NCBI RefSeq assembly: GCF_964340395.1 | Contig: NC_135558.1 | Span: forward strand, 13,111,001 to 13,175,000 | Source of the DNA: Glandiceps talaboti | Taxonomy: Eukaryota > Hemichordata > Enteropneusta > Spengelidae | DNA: 64,000 bases | Direction: 5' to 3' | In this document: piece after piece, positions 25,354-51,773 of the stretch | Layout of the letters: every line of letters starts with the position of its first letter | Position numbering within the stretch: the first letter of the stretch is position 1 | Made by a program: the position numbers and the translations under genes | Notes under the pieces: generated by a model | The model's database searches: none | Told to the model about the DNA's origin: nothing | The model's input: the letters and a program-made list of their open reading frames with translations, nothing else

Positions 25354-28300
25354 GTAGGTGATGTCAGCATCCATATTTGCAAGAAGATGAAGTGATTTTA
25401 CATGATTATTTTTTTTCAAGCTACATGAGCATATGTTGGAATGTGAACAGTGAACCATTTTCATTAATTTTTAGAAATTACTGTGTCAGGACTATTTATC
25501 CAACTTGTCAACAAATGTGAATGCAATCGGTGAAGTGATCGACAACAGCCAATAAGCATATTTGAAGAGGATCATATGAATATATTGTATATTAGCCAAT
25601 GGGAATCAACATTGATATGTCTAGCTTCTAATTGGTTGATTGCCATAAGAAAATAATGTAGCTAAAACAGACTAAAGAATATCAGATATCAGTGGTTTGC
25701 CAAAAACAGTATTCTTTTATCTGTAAATTTCCAGGTTGCCGGATGCCAGGTGGTGTTGACTCTCCTCAGACTTTCTGGAATGTCATAAATGAAGGTAGAG
25801 ACGTTGTCACTGAAATACCCCAAGACAGGTGGGATATAAACGCCTTTCATGACACGGACCAAACGAAATCTGGAAAAATGATCACAAGACGAGCTGCCTT
25901 CATAGAGGGTGTAGACAAGTTCGATCATGGTTTCTTCAAAATATCACCAAGAGAGGCTGCCTCTATGGATCCACAACAAAGGCTACTTCTGGAGGTCGTG
26001 GAAGAATCTTTCGAAGATGCTGGAATAGACCCAGACACTTTGAAGACAGACTGTGGCGTCTTCGTAGGAATTGGAATGATGGATTATTGTCTTTCTAATA
26101 CTGATGCCTACCATATCAACCCTTATACAATTACTGGTAATGCTCACAGTGTAGCTGCCAACCGTATATCATATGCTTTCAATCTACAAGGTCCAAGCTA
26201 TGCTGTTGATACAGCGTGTGCTGCATCAATGACAGCAATGCATCTCGGTTGTTCCCATCTCTGGAATAAAGAATGCAAGGTTGCAGTCATTTGTGGCTGC
26301 AACAGCCTTCTAATTCCAGAAGTAACCATAGGTTTCAGTGCGCTCGGGGTGCTGTCTCCTGAAGGCCGCTGCTGTCCCTTTTCAGATGAAGCTAAGGGTT
26401 ATGTCAGAAGTGAAGGCTGGGGTGCTCTAATCCTAAAGCCACTGAAGACTGCATTGGCTGAAGGTGACCACATCTATTCAGTTATCAGGGGGAGTGCGAT
26501 TGCAGCCAATGGTTTCTGTGGCAGTCTTACTATGCCTCTGCAGTCAGCACAGGAGTATGTCATGCATGAAGCTTATGACCGATTCAACTTATCTCTTTCA
26601 TCAGTAGACTATGTAGAAGCTCATGGTACTGGTACACCTGTAGGAGATCCAATTGAAGCCCGTGCAATTGGTAATGCATTTGGACCTCATAGAAAGGCAC
26701 CCCTCAAAATCGGATCTGTCAAGAGCAATTTTGCACACAACGAATGTGCAGCTGGCATTACTGCAACCATAAAAGCATCTCTAATGTTGCACAATCGAGT
26801 GTTGTGTCCATCAATCAACTACAAAAGACCAAACCCTGCAATAGATTTACAGAAATTGAAGTTAGAAGTCCAAGTCCAAAGAGAACCTTTTCAGCCAAAC
26901 AAGAAATATAGGTTTGGGGTTAATAGTTTTGGTTTTGCTGGTGCTGTTGCTCACTTGGTAATCGAAGAACCACCTCGCATAACAAAAGAACCAAACCATG
27001 TTTGTGGTTGGAGCTTTGGAGATGAAAGAAAGGGTGAAGAAATTCTGATTCCTTTGTCAGCGAAGTCAAGCGATGCTGTTCATGATCTTGCCAGAAAATG
27101 GCTTTCCTTTGAATGCAAAGATGATGCACTCAGTGTCACATCATGGTCTGCCACCAGACGGGCGCATCATGAACATCGAATAGCAATTGCATCCAGCTCA
27201 GGAAATGAGTTCAGAGAGTGTATGCAAGCATATTTAGATGGAAAGTCTGTTGACTCTGTTATCACTGGTACAGCAACAAGTAAGCAACGGAAAGTTTGTT
27301 TTGTCTTCCCAGGGCAAGGCCAGCAATATGCTTCTATGGGTAGAAACCTGTATGCCACAGAAGAAGTGTTTCGTACAGTGATAGATCAGTGTGATGCTAA
27401 GTTCAAGAAATTGAGCGGATGGTCGTTGCTGCATGATGCTGGTTTGTACAATGGCTTCAATCCATCACATAAAATAGGAAATCTACCAGTTAATTCTGAA
27501 AATCTAGTCGATGAGATGGAGGTTTCCCAACCTGCAATCCTTTTCTTTCAAATTGGTATCTTCCACTTGTTGAAACACTGGGGAATCCATCCTGATGCAA
27601 TTGTTGGTCACAGCCTTGGGGAAGTTGCTGCAGCATATGCATGTGGAGGTATGTCAATGGATGAAGCAGTTACTGCTATCTATCACAGAAGTACTCAACA
27701 GGCAAACATTAAAGGTGCTGGAGGCATGGCAGCACTTCGACAGAACTTGAAGGATGCTGAAACACTGTGTGCTGAGCATAATGACCTGTACATTGCTGCT
27801 GTAAATGCACCAGGATCAGTTACCATTGCAGGGAACTGCGATGCCATTAAAATCATAGAAGCTAACAATCCACAGCAAGCAAAGCAATTGAGGGTGCAGT
27901 GTGCCTTCCATACCCCTTATATGGAGCCAATCAAACAAAGCTTTTTGAAAGCAATGAATGGTGTTGTTAAGACAACTAAACGAAACGAGTCTACTCCATT
28001 CTATTCTACCATCGATGGCAAAGAGTATAGAGGAACATTTGATGGTAAATACTGGTGGATGAACATACGAAATCCTGTGCTATTCAATGACGCCATTACG
28101 AATATACTCAGTGATATTGATGTTGACCTTTTCATTGAATGCGGTGCATCAGCAACATTGCTATCATCTGTCAGCAAGATTCACCAGGGAACTGGCTCGA
28201 AGACAAAAATACTGACAGTTGGACTTGGCCAACGTGGAAGAGATGATCGCCACTCTGTACTTAGAGCAATGGGTACATTGTATACTGCTGGTGTCTCTGT

Positions 28301-31300
28301 TAACTGGGGTAAAATGACCCACAATACTGCAAAGTGGGCACCAATTCCTACCTATCCCTGGCAACACCACACTCACTGGTCTGAACCAGAAGTTAGAATG
28401 AAACGTCGTCTTGGAATGGAAGACAAGAGCTTCAGGGGACAGAATGGATTGATATCAATTGACATGTTCCCCTATCTCTCTGATCATGTGGTCGAAAATA
28501 AAGTGGTATTCCCAGGTGCAGGTTACATTGAATACTCTATGGAGATGTTCTGTGGGGAGAAAGAAAACCCAGCATTAAAGAATGTATGTTTTCTGCGTGC
28601 CTTAATCTGGCCAGAAGATGTAACTGGTAGGCCTTCAAAAGAAAACGTACCAGTGCAAGCAACTAAGGAGGGTGCATCCATACACATCACTTCAAGAGAG
28701 CAGCTACATTATACTGCTGAGATGGATGCCCCTGCTGCTAATGATGAATTATACCAATGTATTCCAATCCAAAAGATTCAGCAAAGATGTGCTAAGTTGC
28801 TGACTGGCGAGGAAATATATCAAGGTTTCACTTCTATCGGCTTACAGTATGGTCAAAACTTTCAAGTGCTACAGCAAATGATGCTTGGAGATGGAGAAGC
28901 CATAGCTGTGGTGTCGGCAGCCACTGACACAAAACAACGAATCCAGACAACATTACTCGACGGATGTTTTCAACTCATTATTGCATCACTTGGAAAATTT
29001 ACAAGTGCCTACTTACCAGTCAAGATAGGAAAGGTACAGATGACTGTACCTGACTTGCCTCTAGATGAGCAGTTGATAGCATATGCCAAAGTCACTGATT
29101 GTGATAGCACGTCAATAACTGGTGATGCCTACCTGTGTTCCACTGATGGAAAGGTTTTAGTGAAAGTTGTTGAGTTGGTGGGTCAAAGCCTGCAGGATGC
29201 CAGCTCTAATGTAGACTTGAAGTCATGTCTTTATTCAACAGAATACCAGCCAGTCACTTCCTGTTTGCCACCAACATCTGATGTATGTGGTGTATTTGAA
29301 GATGGTAATCTCAGAAAAGAATTTCCACTTGATATGGATATTGCAACAAGAACAGAAGCTATCATGCCGATGCTGAAAAGAATATGCAAGTCATATATAG
29401 TATATGGCCTAAGTGTTGTAAATGAAAGTGAAATTGGAGAAAGAAATGAAAGATATATCAGAAGACTTAAGACAATAGCAAATGACAGCACTGTAAAAAC
29501 TTTGAACATCGAAGAAATTCCAAAAGCTATCGGAGATATAGCTGCAATTATCCCTGAATTGGCTCAAGAATTGAAAATGATTAAGACTTTGGGTGATGCT
29601 TTGCCAGACACACTAAGAGATCCTGATATTGGTGTTTCCCTCTTGTTTGCCCCAGACAGTCTTGCACTCTACTTTGTTGGTGCACCAACAATTCGCCTCT
29701 TTTATGAAGCTGGGGCGAAAGCTGTCCAAAGAGCTGTCAAAGAAGCCCTTAAAAAGAAGAAAGTTATCAGAATACTTGAAGTTGGTGGCAGGATGGGAGG
29801 TCTCTCGAAGTACATATTGGATCTCTTGAAAGAAGAAGTACTGAAGAAAGAAGTCGAATATGTGTTTACTGATCTGAGTGCATCTTTCTTCACTCATGCT
29901 CAACAGCATCTGGAAGAGTTCCCTACTGTAAAATACAAGCAGTTGGACATTGAGAAGGATATTGAACCACAAGGTTTTACACCTGGAAGCGTCGATATCA
30001 TTGTATGCCTCGATACATTACATTCTGTGGTTGATGTAAACAATGGTATGTATCACATGAGAAATCTCCTTTGTGAAGACGGTTGGCTGTTGATGTATGA
30101 AGCAACCAATTCCAACTACATGTGTGAACTTGTATTTGGTTCCTTGCAGCTTTGCTGGGTGTATAATGACTTCAGAGTTGAGTCATGTTGGATGTCTCGT
30201 CAAGATTGGGAAGACCTGTTTAGAGATAGTGGGTATGCTGATGTGGTCAGTGTGTCAACTGCAAAGGAACTCTTCCACAGTATCGTAGTTGGCCGTAAAC
30301 AGACTGAGTTCAAGCTGACTGGAAACATGAAATCAAGTGGAAATAAGAACTGGGCACTGATTGGGGAATCGGACACAACCATGAAGCAAGCAATCATGAA
30401 ATGTTTCACAAATACCTGCACAGTGATCGACAATACATCCTTTGACAACATCAAATCGCTTGGTAAAATGGAAGCAGGAAATATTATGTACTTCAGTGGC
30501 AAATGGGATAAAGATCTCCATTTTTTATTAGAAGTTTTGAAATTTGTGGATAATCACCAGGAAAATGTGAAGGCCGTGTATATAATCACTCAGGGTGCCT
30601 ACAGAAATGAGGTTGACATCTGGCCTCATGCTGCCTTTGGTCTTGCCGAATCGGTGTGTAATCACATAACAACTGGATGTGTCTACTATATACACATTGA
30701 TGAGAAAGCCAGTATGCAGAAGAATGTAAACTCTTTGATGAAGATATTTACCTGTCCTACACAACCAGAGAGGTCCATAGTGATCCAAGGAAGTCAAATA
30801 CTCTGCCCACGAATAATCAACTCTCCTCCACCAGACATGTCGACAAAATCTTCCAAGTACTGGTGCCTTGAACAAAACACAAGAAACGATGGAAAAGGTA
30901 CATCACTGGATGATTTGGGATTCTGTGCACTGCCTGACATGCCAGTTAAACATGGGAAAGTAAAAGTTAGGGTCAAAGCAGCAGCTTTGAATTTCAAGGA
31001 TGTAATGATGGCCCATGGCATGCTGGAAGGACTAGAAGTTGGTGAAACTCGGTCTCGTTTTGGGCTAGAGTGTTCTGGTGTAATTGAAGAATTGGGAGAA
31101 GGCGTCACAAATCTTAACATTGGAGACAAAGTCATTGCTTTTACAAAGGCATGCCTTGCTTCTCATGTCATCAGTGATGCTCGTTTTGTAGTCCCTAAAC
31201 CAAAACATCTGAACATGGCAGAGTGCGCTGGAATTACAGTGGCGTTCACTACAGCTTACCATAGTTTGGTTGAAAGAGCTAATCTACAAAAGGGTGAAAC

Positions 31301-33205
31301 AGTTTTGATCCATTCAGCATGTGGTGGTGTAGGACTGGCGGCCATCCAAATAGCACAGATGCAAGAAGCCATAATAATCTGCACTGCTGGAACAGAAGAA
31401 AAGAGAAACTACCTCAGGAATGAATTAGGGGTTCAATATGTAACAGACTCAAGATCAGAGAGATTCTACCATGATGTTATGAATTGGACCAATGGGAAAG
31501 GTGTTGCTGTCATTCTTAACTCCTTATATGGTAGACTGATGGCTAGAGGCCTAGCTGCATTGGCACCTGGAGGAAGGTTCTGTGAAATAGGAAAGAGAGA
31601 TATCTTAGAAAATTCGCAGATGGATCTAAAGACTTTCCTTGAAAATAAGTCTTTCCTTTCATGCCAGATTGATATTAGGCTTAGGCAAAATTGTGAAGGT
31701 ATGCAAAGGTCCCTTGAGAAGGTAGTAGAGCTCTTTGAAGTGGGTAAACTGCATCCAATGCCATCCAGAGTATACAATATAAGTAATTACATGGATGCAT
31801 TTAGAATGATGTCCAAGGGACAACACATTGGAAAAGTGGTGTTTGAGATCCCGGATTCATACATTCCAGAGAGGTTTGATCAACTTGGGGACATCTTCCA
31901 AGAAAAGGCAACATACTTAATAACTGGTGCATTTGGTGGTGTTGGTCAAGCGCTAGTCCGTTGGATGCAAAGAATGGGTGCAAAACACATGGTGATGGTG
32001 TCAAGAAGTGGAGCAAAGACAGCTGCTGCTAAACGCACATTGGACTTCCTCAAGCGTAAGGGAGTTGAAATACATACTTTTGCTGTTGATGTATCTGATT
32101 ATGAAAGTATCAAGTCTATACTTCATCAAATAAACCTAGACCCTACAATCCCAGCCCTTAAAGGTGTTTTCCATCTTGCCGGTGTCATCGACGAAACACT
32201 TCTGCCAGACCTGAAACCAGAGCAATTAGATCTTATCATCAAGTCAAAGGCCATTAGCGCCCAACATCTACACAATCTCACTAAGGATGAATGCCTTGAT
32301 ATCTTTCTCATGATGTCATCTGTTGCTGCATTAACTGGAAAATCATCCCAGCCTGCATACTGTGCTGCAAACTCTTACCTTGACTCCCTGGCCGAATATA
32401 GGCACAGAATTGGCCTACCTGCATTGTCACTTCAGATGGGTGCTGTTAGAGGAGCAGGTTACTTAGAAGGAAGGGCAGATACTACCAGAGTTATAGCAGA
32501 TCAGGGATTTGCGACACTGCACGTTAATGAGATTATGGACATGATGGCAACACTGCTACGCTGCTGTGATAAACCAGTGGTGTGCTTTGCCAACCAGGTA
32601 AGCTGTATTCTCAATTGGAAATTGGTTACCATTAAATGTTAAACCCGTTTCAGATATATTGTTCTAATCAGTACCAAATTCAATTTTGATTTGACTTGAG
32701 TTGGATATGCTAAGTCTAGTACATTGCCTCATAAATATACTCGTGCATCACATTTATGGCACTTTTGACTTCTGAAGTTCAACTTTTCATTGTTATTATA
32801 TATTAGTCATTATACATGTCACTATCCTCACGTTATTTCTTTCCTTTTATCCAGGACTGGGCTGCCACTGCTCGGTTCACACACAAAACTAGTCTTAAAT
32901 TCCGTCATCTCGTGGATGAGAATAGCGCCAACAAAGGCGACTGTCAGCTTTCCCTGGAAGACTTGGAGAATATTGTCAAGAAGAAGCTTGGACAGATGAT
33001 TTGCCAAGCCCCAGAAGACATCGACATTAGTAAGCCAATGATTGACTATGGGGTTGATTCACTAATGGCAGTGGAGATGGTGACTTGGGCATCAAAGGAA
33101 TTAAATGTTGTAATATCACAACTCGATATCCTTGGTGGCATCAGTACTTCAGTGTTGCTTGAGAAGGCTGTTGAAAACAATGTGGTTCTCCCGTTGATGG
33201 AATAA
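25248..33205 (+). CDS. Highly reducing type I polyketide synthase, animal FAS-like (5' end incomplete)
   Basis: This multidomain synthase is expected to build a reduced acyl or polyketide chain in the cytosol. Exons are 25248-25353, 25735-32597 and 32855-33205 (TAA). Introns have GT-AG ends and phases 1 and 0, and join to give PIAITGIGCRMPGG and FANQDWAATARF. Domain order is KS, AT, DH, degenerate MT, ER, KR, ACP. KS has Cys at 26217 (DTACAAS), His at 26622 (HGTGTP) and His at 26736. AT has Ser at 27612 (GHSLGE). DH has His at 28485 and Asp at 28959 (DGCFQ). ER has the nucleotide loop HSACGGVG at 31311. KR has TGAFGGVG near 31923, Tyr at 32358 and Asn at 32370. ACP has Ser at 33059 (GVDSL). 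From the in-frame Met at 25320 the protein is 2415 aa. There is no thioesterase. AT motifs (GHSLG, AFH) favour malonyl-CoA. An ordinary fatty acid synthase is less likely because vertebrate-type FAS ends in a thioesterase and has many introns. Confidence 0.95.
25735..32597 (+). CDS. PKS giant exon, KS through KR
   Basis: One uninterrupted 6863-bp exon holds six domains. It begins after TTTCCAG at 25734 and ends CAG|GTAAGC at 32597/32598. Approximate spans: KS 25735-26970, AT 27290-28260, DH 28400-29180, MT-like 29700-30200, ER 30930-31850, KR 31900-32560. The MT-like region keeps the fold's landmarks (LEVGGRMGG, FTDLSASF), but its SAM motif has Arg where the second Gly of ExGxGxG belongs. It may therefore be a structural pseudo-methyltransferase, as in animal FAS. 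The DH motif is HxxxNxxxxP rather than HxxxGxxxxP. The Asp...Gln second motif and KR Ser-Tyr-Asn residues are intact. Confidence 0.95.
32855..33205 (+). CDS. PKS terminal exon with acyl carrier protein
   Basis: The acceptor TTTTATCCAG precedes GACTGGGCTGCC at 32855 in phase 0. The exon gives a short KR-ACP linker and a single ACP whose phosphopantetheine serine is in GVDSLMAVE (Ser codon 33059-33061). The chain ends 49 codons later at TAA, leaving no room for a thioesterase, reductase or second carrier domain. An ATTAAA variant signal at 33371 is a possible polyadenylation signal; no AATAAA is near. Confidence 0.92.
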   Translation, partial: DWAATARFTHKTSLKFRHLVDENSANKGDCQLSLEDLENIVKKKLGQMICQAPEDIDISKPMIDYGVDSLMAVEMVTWASKELNVVISQLDILGGISTSVLLEKAVENNVVLPLME

Positions 33206-33418
33206 CCAAAATAAGGTAGGGCACGTGGTAGTTTTATTTTTTTTTTAAGTAATCACCTATATTCAGGGAGTGTAGACTTGAAATCTTGATGCCACAAATT
33301 AGCTGAACACAATTTCATCATTATACTGTCATCAGACCTGTGCACGTGGATAATATAATTGGACACAGAAATTAAACAATGTTCGAAGTAGAATCAAATA
33401 TCCTGTAATTAAAGTTAT

Positions 33419-33575
33419 TCTGGTAGGTAGCACTCTAGGATTAACTGTGTTGATAACTGAATATCAGCTTTCGGAGACATATAGCCTCTTTCTTTAGACG
33501 TCAGCTTATGAATTCATTCACTCGGAAGGCAAATGCAATTATCAACACAACTAATCTCAGAATGCTACCAGAGTA
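33419..33575. repeat. Imperfect fold-back repeat downstream of the PKS
   Basis: TCTGGTAGGTAGCACTCTAG ... GTGTTGATAA is inverted as TTATCAACACAACTAATCTC ... GCTACCAGA. It is short and imperfect. Confidence 0.45.
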
Positions 33576-34288
33576 TTAAACTCTAAATAATACTGTAGCA
33601 TATACATTGACATGGCTACACCTCAATGCTGGTAAAATATGTTGCAAATTTGGAATGGGGTTGGAGTGAAGTTGAACAATTGTTGTATCATATACAAAAT
33701 GAATTAGTGTCAAAGGAATATAGATTAGCTATTAAAAATTGAACATAATGAAACAATGTATATATCGTTCAAAAAGTATTACTATAACGTATAACATTGA
33801 CACTTGTTTTTTTTAATGTTTTTTTTATTGTTTTTAGATTGGAACAATTTTGGAAAACGAACGGTGAAAACACCATTAAGACACAGAGGAGCGATTCCGA
33901 ATTCACAATTATGTTGGCGAAAATCCAATATTAATCTATACTCCCTAAAATCTATATTGTTACATCTGTTGGAAATCATGATCATTTGTAGAAAATTAAC
34001 CTATTCCAGATAGAATGCTTTATTCTTCCTACTTGTAAGGTGTTTTCCCGTAATGTATAGTTTTGCTTTCAACGTTTGCATTTAGTGACGTAATTGCTGA
34101 CCTATTCCCAAAAATAAGTTTGATATCTGAGTAGAGAAGAGTTTCAATTGCATGTTTCTTGAAATGAAATCGGTGGTTTTAAAGGAAATTACTAATTTGA
34201 ATCTAAACAAGCTAAATAAAGAAACCTTTAACTTAATCAATGCGTACATCTGCCTGTGTGCCTGCCTGCAGGAATGCATGTTTGTACG

Positions 34289-34344
34289 TAATGTATGTAT
34301 GTATGTATGTATGTATGTATGTATGTATGTATGTATGTATGTAT
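34289..34344. repeat. (ATGT)n microsatellite
   Basis: Perfect tetranucleotide run. Confidence 0.9.
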
Positions 34345-36285
34345 GCCGACTGTGATTTTACGCCTTGACGGTACCAATACAATATCCCGATACGAAAACA
34401 TTCAGTTACATTGTTAGACATGTTACCGGTAGCACTGTGTTTAATGTCTGAGCCTAGCAGAGATGCACAGAAAGATTCCCAAATGAAAACGTACTGATAC
34501 TTATCCAATCTGAAGTCAAATGTGTGGCACTACAAGAACTATATTTTCATGTCGTTTTGAATAAATTTGTCGAAAATGTAATCACTAGGTAATGAAATCA
34601 ATAAATTCAAGTTAGCTGAATACATCTACTTTAATGGCACACTGAAGTTGTTTTTATTTTATTCAATTCTTACATCACATACAGTTGCATTACCTCAAAG
34701 TATATTATTGTAGCACAGGGGGCAGGCAACATTTATGCAAAGATTTGCATGTTTTTTAAAAACAAATTTAGTTCAATAAAGATGATACTATACATGTTGA
34801 GTGTAATTTATTCCCAATATTTGTCTTTTATTATCAGCTAAATCTCAGAGTACACATAAGGTGTTAATAACTATAATGACACATATGTATCCCTTCTGTG
34901 AACATTCACCGTCAGGCTTAAAGTAAAATAAACAGCAGAGGTTTAACAGTGTGTACTCTTAGAGAAATAGCTGATAACAGCTAACTAAGAATACAACGTA
35001 AATTTGTGCATATATTTTTTCCTGTCCCCTGTGATTGTAGTATGGACGTCACTACCATAAGTAAGGAAATCTCAAATTGAAAAATCCACCAGGGCTGCGA
35101 TTGCACTTGACAATGATATGAAAGAAAGAAAATACAGATGTTTAATTATTGTTTCATTTATAAAATATTTGAATACACTATTACATCTAGGATCTTTCCT
35201 TTTTTTAAGAATTAAGGGCATCTCTAGTTGGGAAAAATTCAGACTAAGAACTATTGTTGCACTCAACAAAGCAATTCAAGAAAATACAGACATTTCATAA
35301 TATACAAATTGAAAAAAATTACAGTTAATTAATTTAAATATCAAACCAATTGTAAAAGTTGTTATGAAAGTTAATATATTACACTAACACAATTACAACA
35401 ATGATGAAAAATAAAACGAATTACTCATTTTAAAAGAACCACACGTAAGTGTTCCTAAAGATATTATTCCCTAAAATGCTTCATCTTTCAACCAAAGAAA
35501 TTGCAAGTGGGCTAAGGGGTCTTGTCACTACCAAATTCAAAAGACAAGTAGTTAAAAACCCCATAGGTCAACTTTATTTTCCGTTTGATATGATTTGGGG
35601 TTCACACGCACGTTTCACCAGTAAAACCTCACAAAATCTTACATTTCTACCTACAAACTACGATGAAGAGACTGTAACCTCCCCCACCCCCACCCCCACC
35701 CCCACCCCTATCCCCTATCCCCATTTAAACATACTGTACACGATACAATAACACGTTATGTTGGTCGTTTTCCAACGCATAGACAGTCGGGTGCTAATGT
35801 CAATGCAACTTCAAGTCCACAACATCTATTCTATGATTAATATATAACTTCTTATGTTAAAAGTACGAAATCTTATACACACAGAAATAAAACAAAAACA
35901 TATTTTTATTACACGTATTATTAAACACTTGAATGGAGTCTCCATTTATTAAAGTTTTTGACTTATGTAGTAAATCATAACAAATATGGCCACCATTCAC
36001 TGAAAAGTTATATAAGCATCACAACTAATGCAGGAATGATATATTTTCTCTTTTTTTGTAAATAGTAGAACATGTTTACACTCACATACACAAAAACATG
36101 TGTTTTATTTAAAGTTGCGAATCAGCTTCTAGTACTAGTAGAAGTACTACTTCTGTAGTACTTTGGCATAAATGTGCAATCATGTCATGGTTCTTTTGCT
36201 GGAATGAAGGGGTTACTATTGTTACTGTTTTTAATAGTGTGGTTATTTGCTTTGAAAGATTGATAGCAGCCAAGGGTAAACATGC

Positions 36286-36642
36286 TTAAAGTGGCAATAT
36301 GGATAAGAATTTGGTATTTATTTTGGCTTTTTAAGCTATAAAACTATTTTATCATGGCTTACTACTTGAAAAATCAATGTGAAACTACATAGACCAAGTC
36401 TGTGTTTGTCACCCAATACCTTGCAAAAAGCTATTTAAAAAATCACGGTTTAAAAGGTTTGTTATTGTAGTAACAAACGTTTTTGCATATTTATCAATCT
36501 TTTACAATTTAATGAGTTACAAACAAGGATTTGGTATATGTTGTTTCACATTGATTTTTTCAAATGGGAAGCCATGATAAAATTGTTTTATAAATTAAAA
36601 ATCCAAAATAAATACCCGATCCTCAACCATATGCCACTTTAA
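36286..36642. mobile_element. Fold-back MITE (family 2), full copy
   Basis: The left arm starts TTAAAGTGGCAATATGG and the right arm ends with its complement (CCATATGCCACTTTAA). The arms run about 95 bp and also pair over TTTATCATGGCTT and ATCAATGTGAAAC. It lies just 3' of the sialyltransferase stop. Confidence 0.75.
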
Positions 36643-36694
36643 TGCACGACCGTGTTGGTTAAATAAAGCGTGGTTATAAACATTTAAAAAGAAA

Positions 36695-36700
36695 TTTATT
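36695..36700 (-). terminator. Probable polyadenylation signal of the sialyltransferase gene
   Basis: TTTATT on the plus strand reads AATAAA on the minus strand, about 104 nt downstream of the TGA. It is the nearest canonical hexamer. Confidence 0.5.
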
Positions 36701-36803
36701 AACATATCATGAAAAGAAGTGAATGTAGTTTGAACCTGCGGCCAATAACTTGAAGTAGACCCTCGTCTGTGTAATCGAAGCAGTTGTTAGAAACCCGCGG
36801 CTG

Positions 36804-50173
<13,370 letters not shown>

Positions 50174-50475
50174 TTTTTTTTAGAGAGAAGTCAAGTGTGT
50201 CAAATATTTTGTTTTACCGACTGAATCGAATTGACGTTGTTGTGACACAATATATCATTCCAGGGTTAAGGTTTAACGCAAAATAAATTCCACTAAAACG
50301 AGGCTTTCTTGAATTGGACGACAGATGGTCAAATATCAAACGATAAAAACGTTCAGAAAACGTTAATATCATTATGCCTAGAGGGGATATATCTTAAGCC
50401 AGTTCGTGTTACAGATCTAGACGTACTGAAACAAACTCGATATGTCACGCTCGCACGCACACCTTTTCTTTTTTC

Positions 50476-50491
50476 CTCTCTCTCTCTCTCT

Positions 50492-50527
<36 letters not shown>

Positions 50528-50538
50528 GCGCGCGCGCA
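50476..50538. repeat. (TC)n-(CA)n-(CG)n compound microsatellite
   Basis: CT, then CA, then a short CG run. It lies 300 bp upstream of the sialyltransferase start. Confidence 0.9.
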
Positions 50539-51268
50539 GTACACTATCCACACCACCCAAAACCATAGCCATATTGGAGTAACTTACCAAATCACAATGA
50601 CCATACAATGTTTACTATATATTTCCTCACTATCCATTTTTTTGTAGAATCATACAAAATGCTCTCACAACATTTGTTGTATTCTTCGTCTTTCCGTATA
50701 TCATTATAATTTTTTTAATTATGTTTCTTTTTATTCATTTCTTTTTATTTTCACATAATTTAAAATCCCTGTTTAGAACCTATATATAGTAGGTGTGCTA
50801 TTGTAAAACGCCCAACACCTGTAAAAGGTCCTGGCAATCTATTGATCCGTCCATCTATAAAATCATTCAGCTATCTTCACCTACCAAATGTCTACCCAGT
50901 AATCCACCTAATTGATGCAATTACTCACATGCACCCATTAGACCTCACAGACTAATATACCCACCCATGTTATATCCACCCATCATCCATCCATCTAACC
51001 ACCCCCCCCCCCCCCCCGTCAACCTATCTACCCACCATCCAGTAACCCTTAGCCTACATCCATCCATGTAATCATCCACCATTAATCGATCCACCCATGG
51101 CCATCAGTCATCCAACCAACTACCCTACCATGTTGTAGTCAATTAACTTATCCACTTATCAGCTTATCTCTGATCGGTCAATCCCCCATCCGCCTGTCTG
51201 CAAATCAATTCATCCCATGTTCTATCAATCCACTCACCCACGCATCCGTCAATCCACCGAGCTATCCA

Positions 51269-51482
51269 GCCATCTATCCCCATCTTCCCATACATCCATC
51301 CACCCATCTATCCACCCATCCATCCATCCACCCATCCACCCATCAATCCACCCATCCATCCATCCACCCATCCATCCACCCATCCATCCATCCACCCATC
51401 TATCCACCCATCCATCCATCCACCCATCATCCACCCATCCATCCATCCATCCATCCATCCATCCATTCATTCATCCGTCCTT
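51269..51482. repeat. (CATC)n microsatellite
   Basis: CATC/CACC array embedded in a wider CATC-biased region from about 50840. Confidence 0.92.
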
Positions 51483-51773
51483 CCATCTACCCATCACTTT
51501 AACCTGTTATTGTACAAACAGGCACCATGTACTCCATAGATTCTCTCTAATAAACTTATGGTACATTAAGTAAACATTATCGTCGTTTTTATTGCCATAA
51601 AACATACAACAAGCTATTCAAATTACAACAATTTAAAATACACATATAATTAGCATAACAAAGCATAAAATGTGTTTATGTTTAACTAGAAGAGTTTACT
51701 TTAATACATAGTTCAGCCTGAAATACAAAATGACAGAATTTGGATAGTAATGTTTCTTCAAAAGCGCGTATAC

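Larger units (their letters stand above)
33206..36285. other. Intergenic region between the convergent PKS and sialyltransferase genes
   Basis: AT-rich; holds the PKS 3' UTR, an ATGT microsatellite and a fold-back repeat. ORFs at 35449-35751 and elsewhere are low-complexity or unsupported. Confidence 0.5.

Noticed and set aside
29613-29972. Antisense ORFs opposite the PKS, up to 119 codons
   Set aside because: Shadows of a long, strongly coding exon; no independent motif.
35449-35751. 100-codon ORF downstream of the PKS
   Set aside because: Ends in a CCCCAC repeat and shows no domain or splice support.
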